NCBI GenBank assembly: GCA_930367215.1
Contig: OV884056.1
Coordinates: 50,034,308-50,098,307 of the forward strand
Direction: 5' to 3'
DNA length: 64,000 nucleotides
Source: Pollenia angustigena
Lineage: Eukaryota > Arthropoda > Insecta > Diptera > Polleniidae
The notes under the pieces are model-generated. The model did no database searches. It was not told where the DNA came from and was given only the letters and a program-made list of their open reading frames with translations. Of this stretch, positions 43,000 to 53,983 are shown in pieces; position 1 is the first letter of the stretch, and the number at the start of each line of letters is the position of its first letter. A program made the position numbers and the translations under genes.

Positions 43000-43503
43000 T
43001 ATGTCTTAAAATAATAACATGAAAAAATACGACTGTTGTGAACAGCCCATTATAATTCCGTGTTTTTTTGAATTTAAATCAGCTGATTTAAAACAAATAT
43101 ACAAAATAAATATTTACCAAAAATATAAATATTTTTGAATTCTAATCCATGAATGAATAAATTAAATTAGATCTTACCTGACTATTTTCCATTTTTCAGA
43201 CGCAAATCACAAAAACAGCAGAATCCTAAGCCGATCTTATTTGACGCCGCAAGTGATTTGTTGCAAAAATTGCTGGTCTCAGGTTTAATACGGATGTTAG
43301 CCGGATAAAAATATACCATCAACGGCGACGGCTACAAAAACTAACGCGGCACGGCTCAGCTGCTCAGCGCTGGTCTCTTCTGATTAATTACGACAGCACA
43401 ACAAACATAGCAAGCAAAGTTCTATTAATTTAAGACGCTTTTTGTCTACAAAGCAACAACAATATTTTTAAACCATTCTAAAATGCAAGAACCTTATGAC
43501 AAT
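43000..43503. other. Unassigned sequence
   Basis: The stretch contains a GC-balanced island at 43240-43400 without a convincing frame. Nothing else is seen. Confidence 0.4.
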
Positions 43504-44092
43504 CCGTGCAGAAAACGAGACTAGTCCGTACATGCATGACAGGAGTAGTCCACAAAGGAGAAGGAGTACTCCAAAACTACTCCAAAGATATGGGTAAAAG
43601 GTGGTCCATTTAACATTACGATGTCCTAGGAGGGGACCATATAACCTACCGAAGTAGTCCCTAAACTTCTCCATGGAGTTCTAAAGTGGGTTAGTTTTAA
43701 AAGTACCCCATGTTACTACAGTAGTACAGGGGTAGCTTAAAATTTTTTTTCTTTTTCAGTTTTTACTAATCGCCTTTTATGGTGTGTACTGTAGTCTTTT
43801 ATTGCTATTATTAAATATATTTACTTGTTATTTATTTATTTATTATTTATTTTTTAACCTTTTTCCACAAATTTCACAAACTTTCACTTTTAAATAAACA
43901 ATTAATAATGGACACCATCAGGGCTACCAATGTGTAATACTGTAAACTATAGAAAAGTATACATCATGCAGTTGTTGGCAGCACTGCATGTTTGTTTCTT
44001 CTAACATGGTCCATACTACAGTGCATTGGACCATGGTGTAAGTAGTCCATTTAAGCCACAATGGACCACGTAGTCCAATATTATCTGTAGGG
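43504..44092. mobile_element. CCCTGCAAATA/GGACCAGTCC MITE, copy 3
   Basis: A more diverged copy (start CCGTGCAGAAAACGAGACTA, end TAGTCCAATATTATCTGTAG-GG) with the same AGTAGTCCACAA, ACGATGTCCTAGGAGGGGAC and CTCCATGGAGT words. Because it has not received the TA-flanked insertion, it serves as the empty site for 40149-41154. Confidence 0.7.
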
Positions 44093-44259
44093 ATATAACA
44101 TGATAGCACCATGTGAATACCCCAATAGTATATACAATGCATTTTAACAACTTCCTTGTTGCCATACAGCGCATTTTGTGAATTTTTCAGACCCACTGGC
44201 TTTTTATATATTTTTCCACGTCCACATATCATTCACAAAAATATAACGTCCCGTTTATA

Positions 44260-44509
44260 CACAGAAAAAATTCTCCCTAATCTTTTTTCAGTTGAAAAAA
44301 TTAATCAAACATAAAATCAGTTTTAATTAAAAATTTAATCAAGTGAATTAAATATTAACTTATATCGATAACATTACTGCAGAAAATATTGTTAATATAA
44401 ACAAATATTTAATTGATTCTATTAATTTGTTAACTGCTGCAAATTTAATTAATTTTTTAATTAATATCACAAATTTTTTAATTGAAATTAATTTTTAATG
44501 TTTTCTGCG
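44260..44509. mobile_element. Short TA-flanked MITE, CACAGAAAA ends
   Basis: CACAGAAAAAATTCTCCC on the left and TTTTTAATGTTTTCTGCG on the right are short inverted ends flanked by TA (44258-44259, 44510-44511). The 250-base interior of ATTAATT words differs from the 1-kb CACAGAAAAAATTATT element, so only the termini are shared. Confidence 0.6.
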
Positions 44510-44584
44510 TAACAAAAAAACTGCTCTCGTTATTCATATAAGACTCAAAAATAAATAAAATAAATGCTTTTCAATATTTAAAAA

Positions 44585-44905
44585 AAAAAAATGTTGACAT
44601 TATGTAAACAATAAATTTGTTATGTAATAAATTAAAACTATAACAAAAAACATTTGTTATTTGAGTTTTCTAAAAGTTGGCTAAAAATTTTGTAATGACA
44701 TAATGTAAACAATGTAATTTTGCGCAAGTCTTAAATAAACTCATGTAAATTATAGTTATTTTTATGGTCTGCTAAATAAGGTATTTAAGGGACAAATATG
44801 TGACAATAATCATTGAATTTATTATTTGTAAAATTTCCCCCGAAAGTTACAAAAAGATGAATTATTGACACTTTGTAAACAATTCAAACTATAACGTAGA
44901 TACAC
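44585..44905. repeat. TGTTTACATTATGTAAACA motif array, block 2
   Basis: GTTGACATTATGTAAACAAT, GACATAATGTAAACAATGTA and TTGACACTTTGTAAACAATT occur within 320 bases. Same motif as 35790-36790. Confidence 0.65.
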
Positions 44906-44987
44906 TCTTTAATTATTAATAGTTACAAAGACAATAACAAATTAAATTCTAACTTAATTTACCAAGCAAAAGTGACTTCGATCTACA

Positions 44988-45029
44988 GCCAGTGAAACAG
45001 ACTAAAGTCTCTGGCGGGAATCGAACCCA
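44988..45029 (-). mobile_element. SINE family 1, fragment
   Basis: The minus-strand GTGGGTTCGATTCCCGCCAG and AGACTTTAGTCTG match the box B and downstream part of the SINE at 19122-19293. The head beyond box B is cut off by the element starting at 45030. Confidence 0.6.
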
Positions 45030-45557
45030 CTAGGGCTTTCAATCGGGAAATCCCGGGATTTTCGGGATTAGGCGAATCCCGAATCTCGGGATTTCTGATT
45101 TTTAATCCCGGGATTTTCGGGATCCCGATTTTTTTTATATTTTTTACTATTTTTTTTAGTAATTTGTATAAATACTTGTTTGTTGGTGTATTTGTTGACA
45201 CAAAAAGTTTTTGAAATTGTCCAAATGTTTTCCTGTACACAATTTTTAAAATACATTTGGAAATGGTGTAATTTTTATATCAATAATCAAATATTGATAA
45301 AATTATTATTTTAAGTTTGTTTTTATTATATTTTTTACAAAAAAAAATAATACCTATATCTTCATGAAATATGAGTATTTACTGGAAAATTAAGTTTTTT
45401 TCATATTTGGTATAAAGAAAATTTTTAAAAAATCCCGTGAATTCCGGGATTCAAAATATCCCGAAAATCCGGGGATTCGGAAATCAGGATCCCGATATAT
45501 TTTCTGCAATCCCGAATACCGGGATTCAAAAAAACCAATCCCCATTGGAAGCCCTAA
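45030..45557. mobile_element. MITE rich in CCCGGGATT words
   Basis: TAGGGCTTTCAATCGGGAAA on the left faces ATTGGAAGCCCTA on the right. The ends are filled with AATCCCGGGATTTTCGGG and variants in both orientations, with an AT-rich middle. About 528 bases, non-coding. It truncates the SINE fragment on its left. Minus-strand frames here are proline/isoleucine repeats of the motif. Confidence 0.65.
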
Positions 45558-46300
45558 TCTATCTATATATGAGCAACTTCAAAAATGTACGACACCTAGA
45601 CATTTTTTGCGTTTAAAAATTTTAAAGTGCGTTTTCGCCTCGGAGGTGCCATTTACGAAGTTACTCACATCACGCAATACACTAGCCAACTTAAAAGGCA
45701 ATTCAGATTGTCAGACGCAAAAAAGATACATTTTTAAAAAATTTACGCTAATTTCTTTTGAGTTTGTGATGTCCGTGATACGTTATTGGTGCGCTGACAC
45801 CAACTTGATACACCTCAAACTTTATAAAATTACGCAGTTTTTTTAATTCTGCGCTTAAAACTCATTTTTATTAAACGGCGCAAAAACTCTATGCAAAATC
45901 TTCAAAAATTTCAAAATTCGGAAAATTTTGGTTTCACATTAAAACACCATGCAACTTTTCACGCAGCAGCGATATCAAAATTTTTTTTTTAGTGGACATA
46001 TCCTCCAAGTCTAGTGACTATATTTTGTATGGGTTTGGATCTAAAAGCGTAAAACTATTACAAAGAAAACGGAATGAATGAAAAAACTGTTGGAAGTTTC
46101 AAGTCGTTTTTTTAATTTTTCGAATTTTAGATGACCACCAATTCTTAAGGTGAGGACTTTTCAACGTAAAACTTTGCACGTCATATCCTTCAAGTATAGT
46201 CATCCAAACCCTGTACAACGTTTTTTTCAATTCATAAAACTTAACGAAATAAGAGCCATAGTATGTCGGTTTCAGCAGGTGCTCAAAAAATTTGAAGTTG
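45558..46300. other. Probable element debris with TCTATCTATATATG start
   Basis: TCTATCTATATATGAGCAAC at about 45550 resembles a Helitron-type 5' end. The following sequence is more mixed than the AT background, but no terminus or protein match is visible. The frame at 45607-45846 is unassigned. Confidence 0.35.
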
Positions 46301-47198
46301 CCCATATATATAAAAGAAAGTGGCGTTAGTTACTACGTTTATAACTAAAGAACGGCTGGACCGATTTCGATGATTCGTACCAATTCGGAGTGGTCTCTGA
46401 CCAAGTAAGAAGAATAGCAAAAAAAATCTAAAATAGATGGCGCCATTGAAAATAACTGAGTATGAATTAAATCGTAAACTCTGCATTTGACGATGCTATG
46501 ATCTTTAGTAAAGTTGTTGCGCATGAGTCGGCAAAGGTTTCTATGTTGGTATGAACAATTTCCGACAAGAAGTGCCATTGAAAATTAATCAAATCGTAAG
46601 CTATGCAATTGATCATGCTTTGATCTGTTAGCAAAAAAATGTCTAAAATATTCCAGAAAAAAGAAATTATTAAGAAAATTCATTTTCTTATACATTTTGT
46701 ATGGAGAGTGCTAAAAGGAGAGTTTAAAGGAGAGGAAGTTCTCATGCCGATAATTCCAATGATCCTAACCGATATGCCATTCGAATTTAAACGAATCCAA
46801 TTTCCAATTCGTCTCGCATTCGCCATGACAATCAACAAATCCCAAGGGCAATCATTGAGTGTTTGTGGCCTAAATTTGGAGAACGACTGTTCACACGGTC
46901 AACTCTATGTCGCATGTTCCCGTGTCGGAAAGCCATCCTCTTTGTTTATTTTCGCATTTGGCAACAAAACGAAAAATATTGTTTATCACAAAGTGCTTCA
47001 ATGATATTCTCTTAACTTATTCAATAGTTTACTTATAATTCACAATTTCATATTCTTTTTTTTTTTTTTTTTTTTTTTTGTAAATAAAGATAAATTATCT
47101 GCACCGAATATTACCTGTTCCTGATTCTGTATCTGTATTTTAAATATACACAAAAATAATACTTTTCTAGGCAAAACAACGTTTGCCGGGTCAGCTAG
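46301..47198 (+). mobile_element. Internally deleted Helitron with 3' hairpin
   Basis: The 5' side reads ATATATATAAAAGAAAGTGG and AACGGCTGGACCGATTTCGA, a common Helitron 5' type with a decayed TC start. The 3' side is complete: a GGCAAA-acaacg-TTTGCC hairpin (47170-47187) lies 7 bases before CTAG (47195-47198), which is followed by T. Hairpin plus CTRR end and no target duplication are the Helitron hallmarks. Between the ends only the last part of the helicase remains. Confidence 0.85.
46687..47004 (+). pseudogene. Helitron helicase C-terminal fragment
   Basis: Helitron RepHel proteins end in a Pif1-type DNA helicase. This fragment carries EVLMPIIPMILTDMPFEFKR, QFPIRLAFAMTINKSQGQSL and SHGQLYVACSRVGKPSSLFI, the last helicase motifs, and stops at 47002-47004. 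Everything upstream (Rep nuclease, Walker A and B) is missing. The fragment itself has no internal stop, so the deletion and decay are not very old. The stop lies about 190 bases before the element's 3' end, as expected. Confidence 0.88.
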
Positions 47199-47229
47199 TA
47201 TTATATAAAACAAATATACTCTATTTTTA

Positions 47230-47320
47230 CGTATTGTAAAGGATTGCAAAACTTTAAAAATGTTTACATTATGTCAACAATGTAGCTTTTATGTAAATAA
47301 AAAGATATATCATGTGTCTT
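47230..47320. repeat. TGTTTACATTATG motif array, block 3
   Basis: AATGTTTACATTATGTCAAC and ACAATGTAG..ATGTAAATAA words occur right after the Helitron end. The motif resumes at 47635-47800 beyond the 47363 MITE. Confidence 0.5.
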
Positions 47321-47362
47321 ATAAACCTTAAAATTGCAATTGCAAAGTATTAAATATACTAG

Positions 47363-47600
47363 GGCTGGGTTTTTTAGATCTCAGTCAAACTAGGTTTAGT
47401 TTATCTCAAAACAGATTTGTGCCGTCATTACCAAGTTTGTATGGAAAATTTTGACGGAATAGCCTACTTTTGTTTAAAATGTTGGTCTTTAATGAAATAA
47501 TAAAAAAAAGACTAAAATTTCTCCGGAAAAATCCGAGTTTCAGACTACTTTAAACAAAGTTTGAACATCATTCACATTTCAAAAACACGGCCTAAGATTA
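47363..47600. mobile_element. MITE with GGTTTTTTAGATCTCAG start, copy 1
   Basis: GGCTGGGTTTTTTAGATCTC, ACTAGGTTTAGTTTATCTC, GGTCTTTAATGAAATAATAA and the end TTTCAAAAACACGGCC match the copy at 50241-50471 over about 235 bases. The ends are imperfect inverted repeats (GGC.GGGTTTTT / AAAAACACGGCC). Confidence 0.7.
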
Positions 47601-47847
47601 TTCCATTTTGAAAAACCTTCCACAAAATAAAAACTATTGACATTATTTAAATTTTTGTGTTAACAGTCGAAAATTAAACTAAAGTACATAAATTTTTGAT
47701 GTTAACTTAAGCTTTAGGTAAATTTGTTTAACCTAATATTTAGCAGATAACATGAGTTAAACAATGTATTTTAAATGAAATTTTTTTTCAAATTCTTTAT
47801 TATTAAAAATTTCCTTAAATTTTACACAAACAAGAACTTTTGATATT

Positions 47848-48523
47848 CACTCCTATCGTGAATAATTTTTCCCTCGTAATTTTTCCCCTTTCCACATATT
47901 TGCGATCATAAACAACTTCCATGAAAAAATTTAATTCAAAGGAGAGTAATAACGTGAAAAAATGTTCACGGGAAAAAATTCCCCTTATCGTGAAAAATTT
48001 TTTCCCTCGTAATTTGTTCACATTTCCCTTAGATTTTCTCACTTTATTTTTGCTAGGGAACAGAACATGTATGTACATAAGTAGCTTCTCCTATAAATCG
48101 AGTATAAATTAATAAAGTTAATAAAGCACAAACCGATATATTTCTCAACAAAATGCAAAACAACAGGTCGGTTGTCTGCGGATTTGTGAAGCTTTCGATT
48201 GACTTGGTGGCAGAATTTTGGAAAATATTTTACTACATTAAAATTAAAAAGTGCAAAAAACTAACGTTGTAATCAAACTATCCCTCCAGTACTAAATATT
48301 TTGCTTTATTATTTTAACTTTTCTTTAAAATATATACTTGTATATTTTTGAACAAAAATTTCTATGATTTTTCATTTTTTTAATCTTTCTTCTTTTTTTA
48401 CATTCACTGGAACTGATAGCGTGAAAAATGTTTCACATGAGATTCACGATTGCTTTTTTCCCTTGGAGGGGAATGAAAATTTCATGGGAACAAAAATTCC
48501 ACTTGTTATTCACGATAGGGGTG
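47848..48523. mobile_element. CACCCCTATCG element, compact copy
   Basis: The left CACTCCTATCGTGAATAATT and right GTTATTCACGATAGGGGTG are inverted ends flanked by ATT (47845-47847, 48524-48526). Internal palindromic words such as TTCCCCTTATCGTGAAAAAT occur in both orientations. About 676 bases, non-coding. It shows what the outer layer at 39796-42464 looks like without insertions. Confidence 0.7.
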
Positions 48524-48599
48524 ATTGTTTAAACAGCAGAATGTCACAAAGATTTTTCAGGCAATCACTAAATTACACTTAGTTTTAAAAGTTTGCTGA

Positions 48600-49150
48600 A
48601 ACTTAAAAATGTATACATTTTGTAAACAATGTAAAAAAATTCATGTAAATTTCATAGCTACATATACATAAAAGGATCATAAGATTTCATTAACATTTTA
48701 ATTCTTGACATCAGGTAAATAATGCATTTTTAAGGGTAAAGCTGCTAAGTAATAAAATGTTAATTTGTGACATTTTGTAAATAATTTGTTTTACGTCTAA
48801 ACAATGTAATATCAATCAAATACAATAGTTTTTTAATCTTTACTTTAAGTAAACAACGTAATTTTTACATAAATAATAAAAAATCTTATACATATGTATG
48901 TACATAAATTTAATACAATTTTAGTTATTGACATGAGGTATAAAATGCACTTATGTATTATGTACTGCATAAATATTAATAGTTTTTGCGAAAAGATGAA
49001 TTGTTGACATTATTTGCACAGTTATTTCTACATGTAAATAATACAAAATATCTTTTTAAAACGGATAAAAAAATTTTTTTTCTTTAGAGAATTATTTTAA
49101 AATATTTACACAATGTTTCGTAAGTAAACAATCTAAAATTTTTCAAGTTA
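48600..49150. repeat. TGTTTACATTATGTAAACA motif array, block 4
   Basis: TACATTTTGTAAACAATG, TTGACATCAGGTAAATAATG, TTGTTGACATTATTTGCACA and related words recur at about 50-90-base spacing. The palindromic unit is more degenerate here than in block 1. Confidence 0.6.
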
Positions 49151-49304
49151 TTTAACTTTACATTTACGTCACATGTGCCGAATTTTGTCTTGTTTTTGGA
49201 GACTATAATGCGGATTAAATCAATTTTCGAATGCGACCTTTTTTAAAACGATGGCCAAGCTTTGGGTCTATTATTCAGAAATACCAACATTCTCTAACAT
49301 TTAG

Positions 49305-49516
49305 GCCTGGAACAGAATTAAGAAGTTGTAGTAGAAGCTGAAGCTAAAAAATGCTCTGTAGCGCAACAAAGTTAAATATTTCGAATTTTGCGCTTCAACT
49401 GCAACGACTACTACAACCACGTATACTGAAACCGCATCTTGAAACCGCCGTTTTTAACTTTTGACAGCTTGCAGCGCTTTTTGTAACGTTGTACTACAGC
49501 GACTAATCTGTTCCCC
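49305..49516. mobile_element. MITE with GGAACAGA ends
   Basis: GGCCTGGAACAGAATTAAGA with GTTGTAGTAG on the left faces GTACTACAGCGACTAATCTG with TTCCCC on the right. About 210 bases, GC-richer than the flanks, non-coding. Confidence 0.55.
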
Positions 49517-49958
49517 ACTTAAAGAAAATTTAAGCGATTTTCGTTTTTTATAAGAGCAATAATCAATGGTTGATCTACCGCATCAAAGTCTAAAGTTGTA
49601 AATGATAAGGTTTCTCCCGACAAGTTTTTTGAAATCATGATCAAAAGAAAACGTTTGCACTTCATTTTATTCAATTATCCCTTAAATGCCTTCGGTACCT
49701 TCATCGCTAAATTTGTTTGAGATATACATCATTTGTTGCGGAGTAAGATAAATCTGGTCAGCCTGAAAATTGGCTCTGAGGTTGCTTCAACTGATCCTTG
49801 TGTAAAATCGCCTTCTGAATCTGAATATGACCTCTTTCTTCCCACATCAACCCGCCAATTTTTGGTAAATATGATGTTTTGGAGCCGAAACATTTAAAAA
49901 AATAAAAAAGAATTTGTGAAAAAGTAAAAAATAGTTTTTCATAAATTTATAAGCTTTA
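49517..49958. other. Unassigned sequence
   Basis: A minus-strand stretch around 49790-49850 reads RKRSYSDSEGDFTQGSVEA in one frame but is too short and isolated to call a gene. Confidence 0.35.
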
Positions 49959-50237
49959 ATGGACGTTTTCTCATTAGGCGATTATCTTTTTACCCAACGA
50001 AAAACTGCACATTAAGGAAATATGGTTTTCTCAATATCTCATTTGCTTCTATTCGGTCGCAAAACTTACTAGCACTCATCTGCCAATTATTTATTTTCCT
50101 TTTATTTGCCGTACAGATAAATTCAATTTTCGGTATATTGAGAAACCCAAAATCATTAACGGGCAGTTTATCGGTCTAATAAATTTATGCTGGCATTAAG
50201 TAACAGACAGTTTGTCGATAAATTGAGAAAATGGCCA
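49959..50237. mobile_element. CATTTTCTCATTAGGCGATT MITE, short copy
   Basis: ATGGACGTTTTCTCATTAGG to GAGAAAATGGCCA with TA flanks, and the internal words AAAACTGCACATTAAGGAAA and CTGCCAATTATTTATTTTCC. It lacks about 60 bases (a CAGCTGACTCCCAACTTTTA..GTTGCCAGCT segment) present in the copies at 51120 and 59577. Confidence 0.75.
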
Positions 50238-50240
50238 TAA

Positions 50241-50471
50241 GTCTGTGTTTTTTAGAACTCAGTTAAACTAGGTTTAGTAAATCTGAAAACGGATTTGTGC
50301 CGCCATTACCAAATTTGTATACGAAATTTTGACGAAACCTCTAGTTTTGCTTAAAATTTTGGTCTTTAATGAAATAATAAAAAAAATTACATTTCGGCGT
50401 GAAAATCAGAGTTTTAGCCTTCGTTAAACTAAGTTTAAACCTCATAAACATCTCAAAACCACTGCCTGGGG
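50241..50471. mobile_element. MITE with GTTTTTTAGAACTCAG start, copy 2
   Basis: Same family and orientation as 47363-47600 (ACTAGGTTTAGTAAATCTG, TTGTGCCGCCATTACCAAAT, GGTCTTTAATGAAATAATAA). It abuts the MITE on its left and the 50472 MITE on its right, so three different MITEs are packed end to end. Confidence 0.7.
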
Positions 50472-50695
50472 TCTAATCACCGCATACGATATCGAGCAAA
50501 ATTTATCGAAAATATTTATTATCATGAAACTCGATATCGAATCAAATGTATTGAATTTGAAATAATAGCATTCGATATCGAGTATCTCGACATTACATTT
50601 ATCGAGTTTACGTTCAAAACGTCATTGTCTATCGTATGCAAAAAGATTCGTTACTTATTCGATACGATAGTATCGAATGCGGTGATTAGAACCCT
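50472..50695. mobile_element. MITE with TCTAATCACCGCAT ends
   Basis: GGGTCTAATCACCGCATACG on the left faces GAATGCGGTGATTAGAACCC on the right. The interior contains many ATCGATA/TCGATATCGA words in both orientations. About 225 bases and almost wholly self-complementary. Confidence 0.75.
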
Positions 50696-51119
50696 GAATC
50701 ATCGAAATTTAATAAAAGAAATGAAGGGCTCCTACGAAATGGAAGGATGATGAGGAGATACGGACGTAATATTCGGAATCAAGAGGTCATTTTACAAAGG
50801 AATCACCTGAAATGGTTTTGGGGCTAAATATTTTTTTTTTTTTTACTGATTTTAACCATTTTTTAAAGGCTTCGTCATTGTAACGAAACAAGTTTGTGCA
50901 TCAATTTCATCAAGTTATCTTTGGAATTAGTTCGTGTTCAATCATTTGCTTGGAGGCGTGGTAGAAAAAATCTAAAATATATGTGTACCCAAAAAAAAAA
51001 AAAAATAATAAGAACAAACTGTAGTATCCAAAATTGTTCACTAATTTGCCATAAGACACTTAAAATTATGTACTGCGGTTTTGTCTTTGTTACGCTAAAC
51101 ACACACCAACAAAAGACTA
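50696..51119. other. Unassigned sequence with A- and T-runs
   Basis: Homopolymer runs at 50830-50843 and 50991-51005. No gene is supported. Confidence 0.4.
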
Positions 51120-51460
51120 ATCGCCATTTTTTCATTAGGTGATTATCTTTTTTCCCCACGAAAAACTGCACATTAAAGAAATTTGGTTTTCTCAATGGGT
51201 CATTTGCTTCGATTTTATCGCAAAGCTAACCGGCACTCATCTGCCAATTATTTATTTTCCTTTTATTTGCCGTACAGATAAATTCAATCAGCTGACTCCC
51301 AACTTTTACATGTATTTTGAGTGGCGTTGCCAGCTGAAAACAATGTTTTATGTCGTATATTGAGAAACCCAAAATCGTTAACGGACAGTTAATCGGTTCA
51401 ATAAATTTATGTGGACATTAAGTAACAGCCAGTTTGTCGATACATTGAGAAAATGGCCAT
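51120..51460. mobile_element. CATTTTCTCATTAGGCGATT MITE, long copy
   Basis: Same element as 59577-59910, nearly identical in its interior (GGCACTCATCTGCCAATTAT, CAGCTGACTCCCAACTTTTA). The ends are next to TA. The frame at 51139-51363 is internal to the repeat. Confidence 0.75.
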
Positions 51461-51636
51461 AAAAGTTTCTGTCCTTTAAGTCAAAGACATGTCTTCTCAA
51501 GTTTTTGTCTTAAAAGACAACCAGTATTAAGACAACTATGAGACAAAGTTTGTTGGCTTTTCTCGTTTTCTTTTTTTTTACTTGTCTTAATTGGTATGGG
51601 TTACTTAATAAGAAAGCATGCAATAATGTCTACAAG

Positions 51637-52297
51637 CAGTGTTCGAAAATAAACAGAACATTATATAGCGATCGGCTCTGCTCACACACCCAGTAACGAT
51701 ATCTATTTTTTTAGTGCTTGTGTAGACGAACACAACGCTTAATACCGTTCGTAACTATTTTCAAGAAAGAGCCGAACGTTATCTAGTGTTCTGTTCTTCG
51801 TTGAAAAACAGAACAACTGTAGTGATACTGTAGACAAACATTATATTTTAATGTTCTATAATGTTTCTTTTTTTACATCGATAAAGAACTGAACAAACAA
51901 AAAATTTTAGCAACGACCACAGCACGAACAGCTTTTGTGTGAATTGTGTATATGTTTTGTTTGTGTAAAATTATTTTGCTGCCTTTTTTTCTTGTGTATT
52001 TTGTTTTTATAAAAACATTTTTGTTTTTTTTACCAGCCAAAAGAGCGCACAACAGAAACTAACAAACATTAATCAGCTGAACCGAACACAATGAAGTTTG
52101 TGGCTTAAAAAAAATCGAACGGAATTAAATGTTCTAATCTTTTTGTTGTGTTGCATAAGAACAGGAATATTTTTGTGTTCGCAAGATGACAAACAGGGAA
52201 ACGTTATTTTTGTAAACAGTATTATCGTTTGTGTTTTCCACAAATCTACCGAACCGAACACTAACGAGCTATATTTATTGTTTGTTTTCGAACACTG
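51637..52297. mobile_element. hAT-type MITE, CAGTGTTCGAAAA ends
   Basis: CAGTGTTCGAAAATAAACAG on the left faces TTGTTTGTTTTCGAACACTG on the right. The 8-base flanks TCTACAAG (51629-51636) and GCTACAAG (52298-52305) differ at one place. About 661 bases. Non-coding, with GAACA words repeated in both orientations. Flanking TTTTGTCTTAAAAGACAA/AAGTCAAAAAGACAG sequences on the two outer sides form another, looser repeat. Confidence 0.8.
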
Positions 52298-52305
52298 GCT
52301 ACAAG

Positions 52306-53192
52306 GTTCTTTTATGCCTATTTTGTTTTACTCTGTGGGGGTATGATGTATTTTCTGCAACAAATGTTTTGTCGCAGTAAGTCAAAAAGACAGTTTTTCC
52401 GGTTGCTTTGTTTGAAGAACTAATGTTCTTTTGTCGCATAAGTCAAAAAAACTGTTTTGCCTATTGTTGGGGTAGGATCAGCATAACTTATCGTTAAAAT
52501 TCAATTCTAGCCTTAATTTATAATCCCTCATAATTTTTATTTAAAATAAAAGTTTTAAATTAAAAAAAACATAATCAATTTGTGATTCTTATGCTTCAAA
52601 CCCAAACATCGTTTCCCTTTATGAATAAACTTAATGTGTGAGTTATATAACAAACTGATACGATCATCCTTTTCATCTTTGAGGTGCTGTTAAAAAAAAA
52701 AAAAAAAAAAAAAACACCACCTACGTGAGGTGAGACAAGTAACAACATTGAAGAACATACACAAAAACAACATAAACCTTCAAACAAGCCAAAACTCATA
52801 AATTTGGTTGTAAATTTTTCAAGTGCACAGTGTTTTTTATTATTTTCTTCGAAGTTTCTTTACGTATGGTTTGGTGTATTGTAAATTAATGTGTTTGTTG
52901 CTTCGTATCTATTAGTTGAATGAGTATCCGTTGGTTTATTACAATATTTTATTATTTCTGATAATAATTTTATAATTTTTTTTTAAAAACCCTACAGATA
53001 TAGACGGGTTGTTTGTATGCTTTCAATGTTAAAATGTGATGTAGGTATAAATAAAACTTTATATCGATGTAGTAAAATGTCTTTTTTACTTTATGAGAGT
53101 GGAAATTAATAGATACACGTTTTTTTTTTTTTTTTTTTTTTTGATAAGTTAAAAATGTAAATGATTTTTATGTGCCAACATATTATTATAAG
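52306..53192. other. AT-rich sequence with long A- and T-tracts
   Basis: A25-type tract at about 52689-52713 and T26-type tract at about 53117-53142. No gene is supported. Confidence 0.45.
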
Positions 53193-53577
53193 CAGGGAAA
53201 CCATAAATATGCAATTGCATGTTTTTCCTTGTGCGACCAATGAAGGTAGAAACAATATATTTATTCGTTTAAGAGCTTGTTATGAATTATGTCATCAATT
53301 TGTTAGTGCATATTTTTGCATATTTTACCGTTTGCAGCTTTTTTTTTTGCATAATTTAGTTACAAGTGCTTTTTCGCAGCATTTCTTAAGTTTATAGCGC
53401 ATATTTTGCCTTTTTAAGGCATATTTCGAAACATGTTAGAAGTTTTTTGTGCCTACAAGAGCTTTTGCAACAAATAAAAGAAACATTTTTTTGCGGAATT
53501 CTGTTTTAAATATCTATCTGTAACCCAGCGTGTTGTCTTCTCCATTTAATTTTTACTCTAAAATTGTAAGACAAAGC

Positions 53578-53919
53578 CATTTTTTTTATTGAATCTTTGT
53601 TGTCGAAAATTACAATATGTATTCAAAGCTTAATCCTAATTCTTATTTGTTTATTTGTATTTATAAGCGTTACCAATGTAACCGCTAATTAATTGCATTC
53701 AAGTGTCAATAAAGCCTGCTAGACTCAAAGTGTCGGATCTTTTCAGCCTCCGCTGACCTTCAAACTTTATTAGATCCCGAGCGAGGTGGTTGGGATGGAC
53801 CGTTAGTTTATCTATGTATTTGACTGAATACTTTTTAATTTCTTCCTGGATGGTAGCGATGTTAAGATCTCTGTGGATAATGGCATTACGTATATACCAT
53901 GGGGCGCAGACCATTTGCC
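53578..53919 (-). mobile_element. Jockey-like 3' fragment with 12-bp TSD
   Basis: On the minus strand this carries the last ~60 codons of the jockey-like ORF (IRNAIIHRDLNIATIQEEIK), a stop, the same 3' untranslated region as 17396-17525, and a short poly-A (plus-strand T-run from 53581). GTAAGACAAAGC flanks it on both sides (53566-53577 and 53920-53931), a classic target-primed reverse transcription signature. About 340 bases, strongly 5'-truncated. Sequence agreement with the 15660-17540 copy is high. Confidence 0.9.
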
Positions 53920-53983
53920 GTAAGACAAAGCATGATGGCATTAAAGATAAATGTTATTGTAAGCTTTAAAATTGTATATAGTG

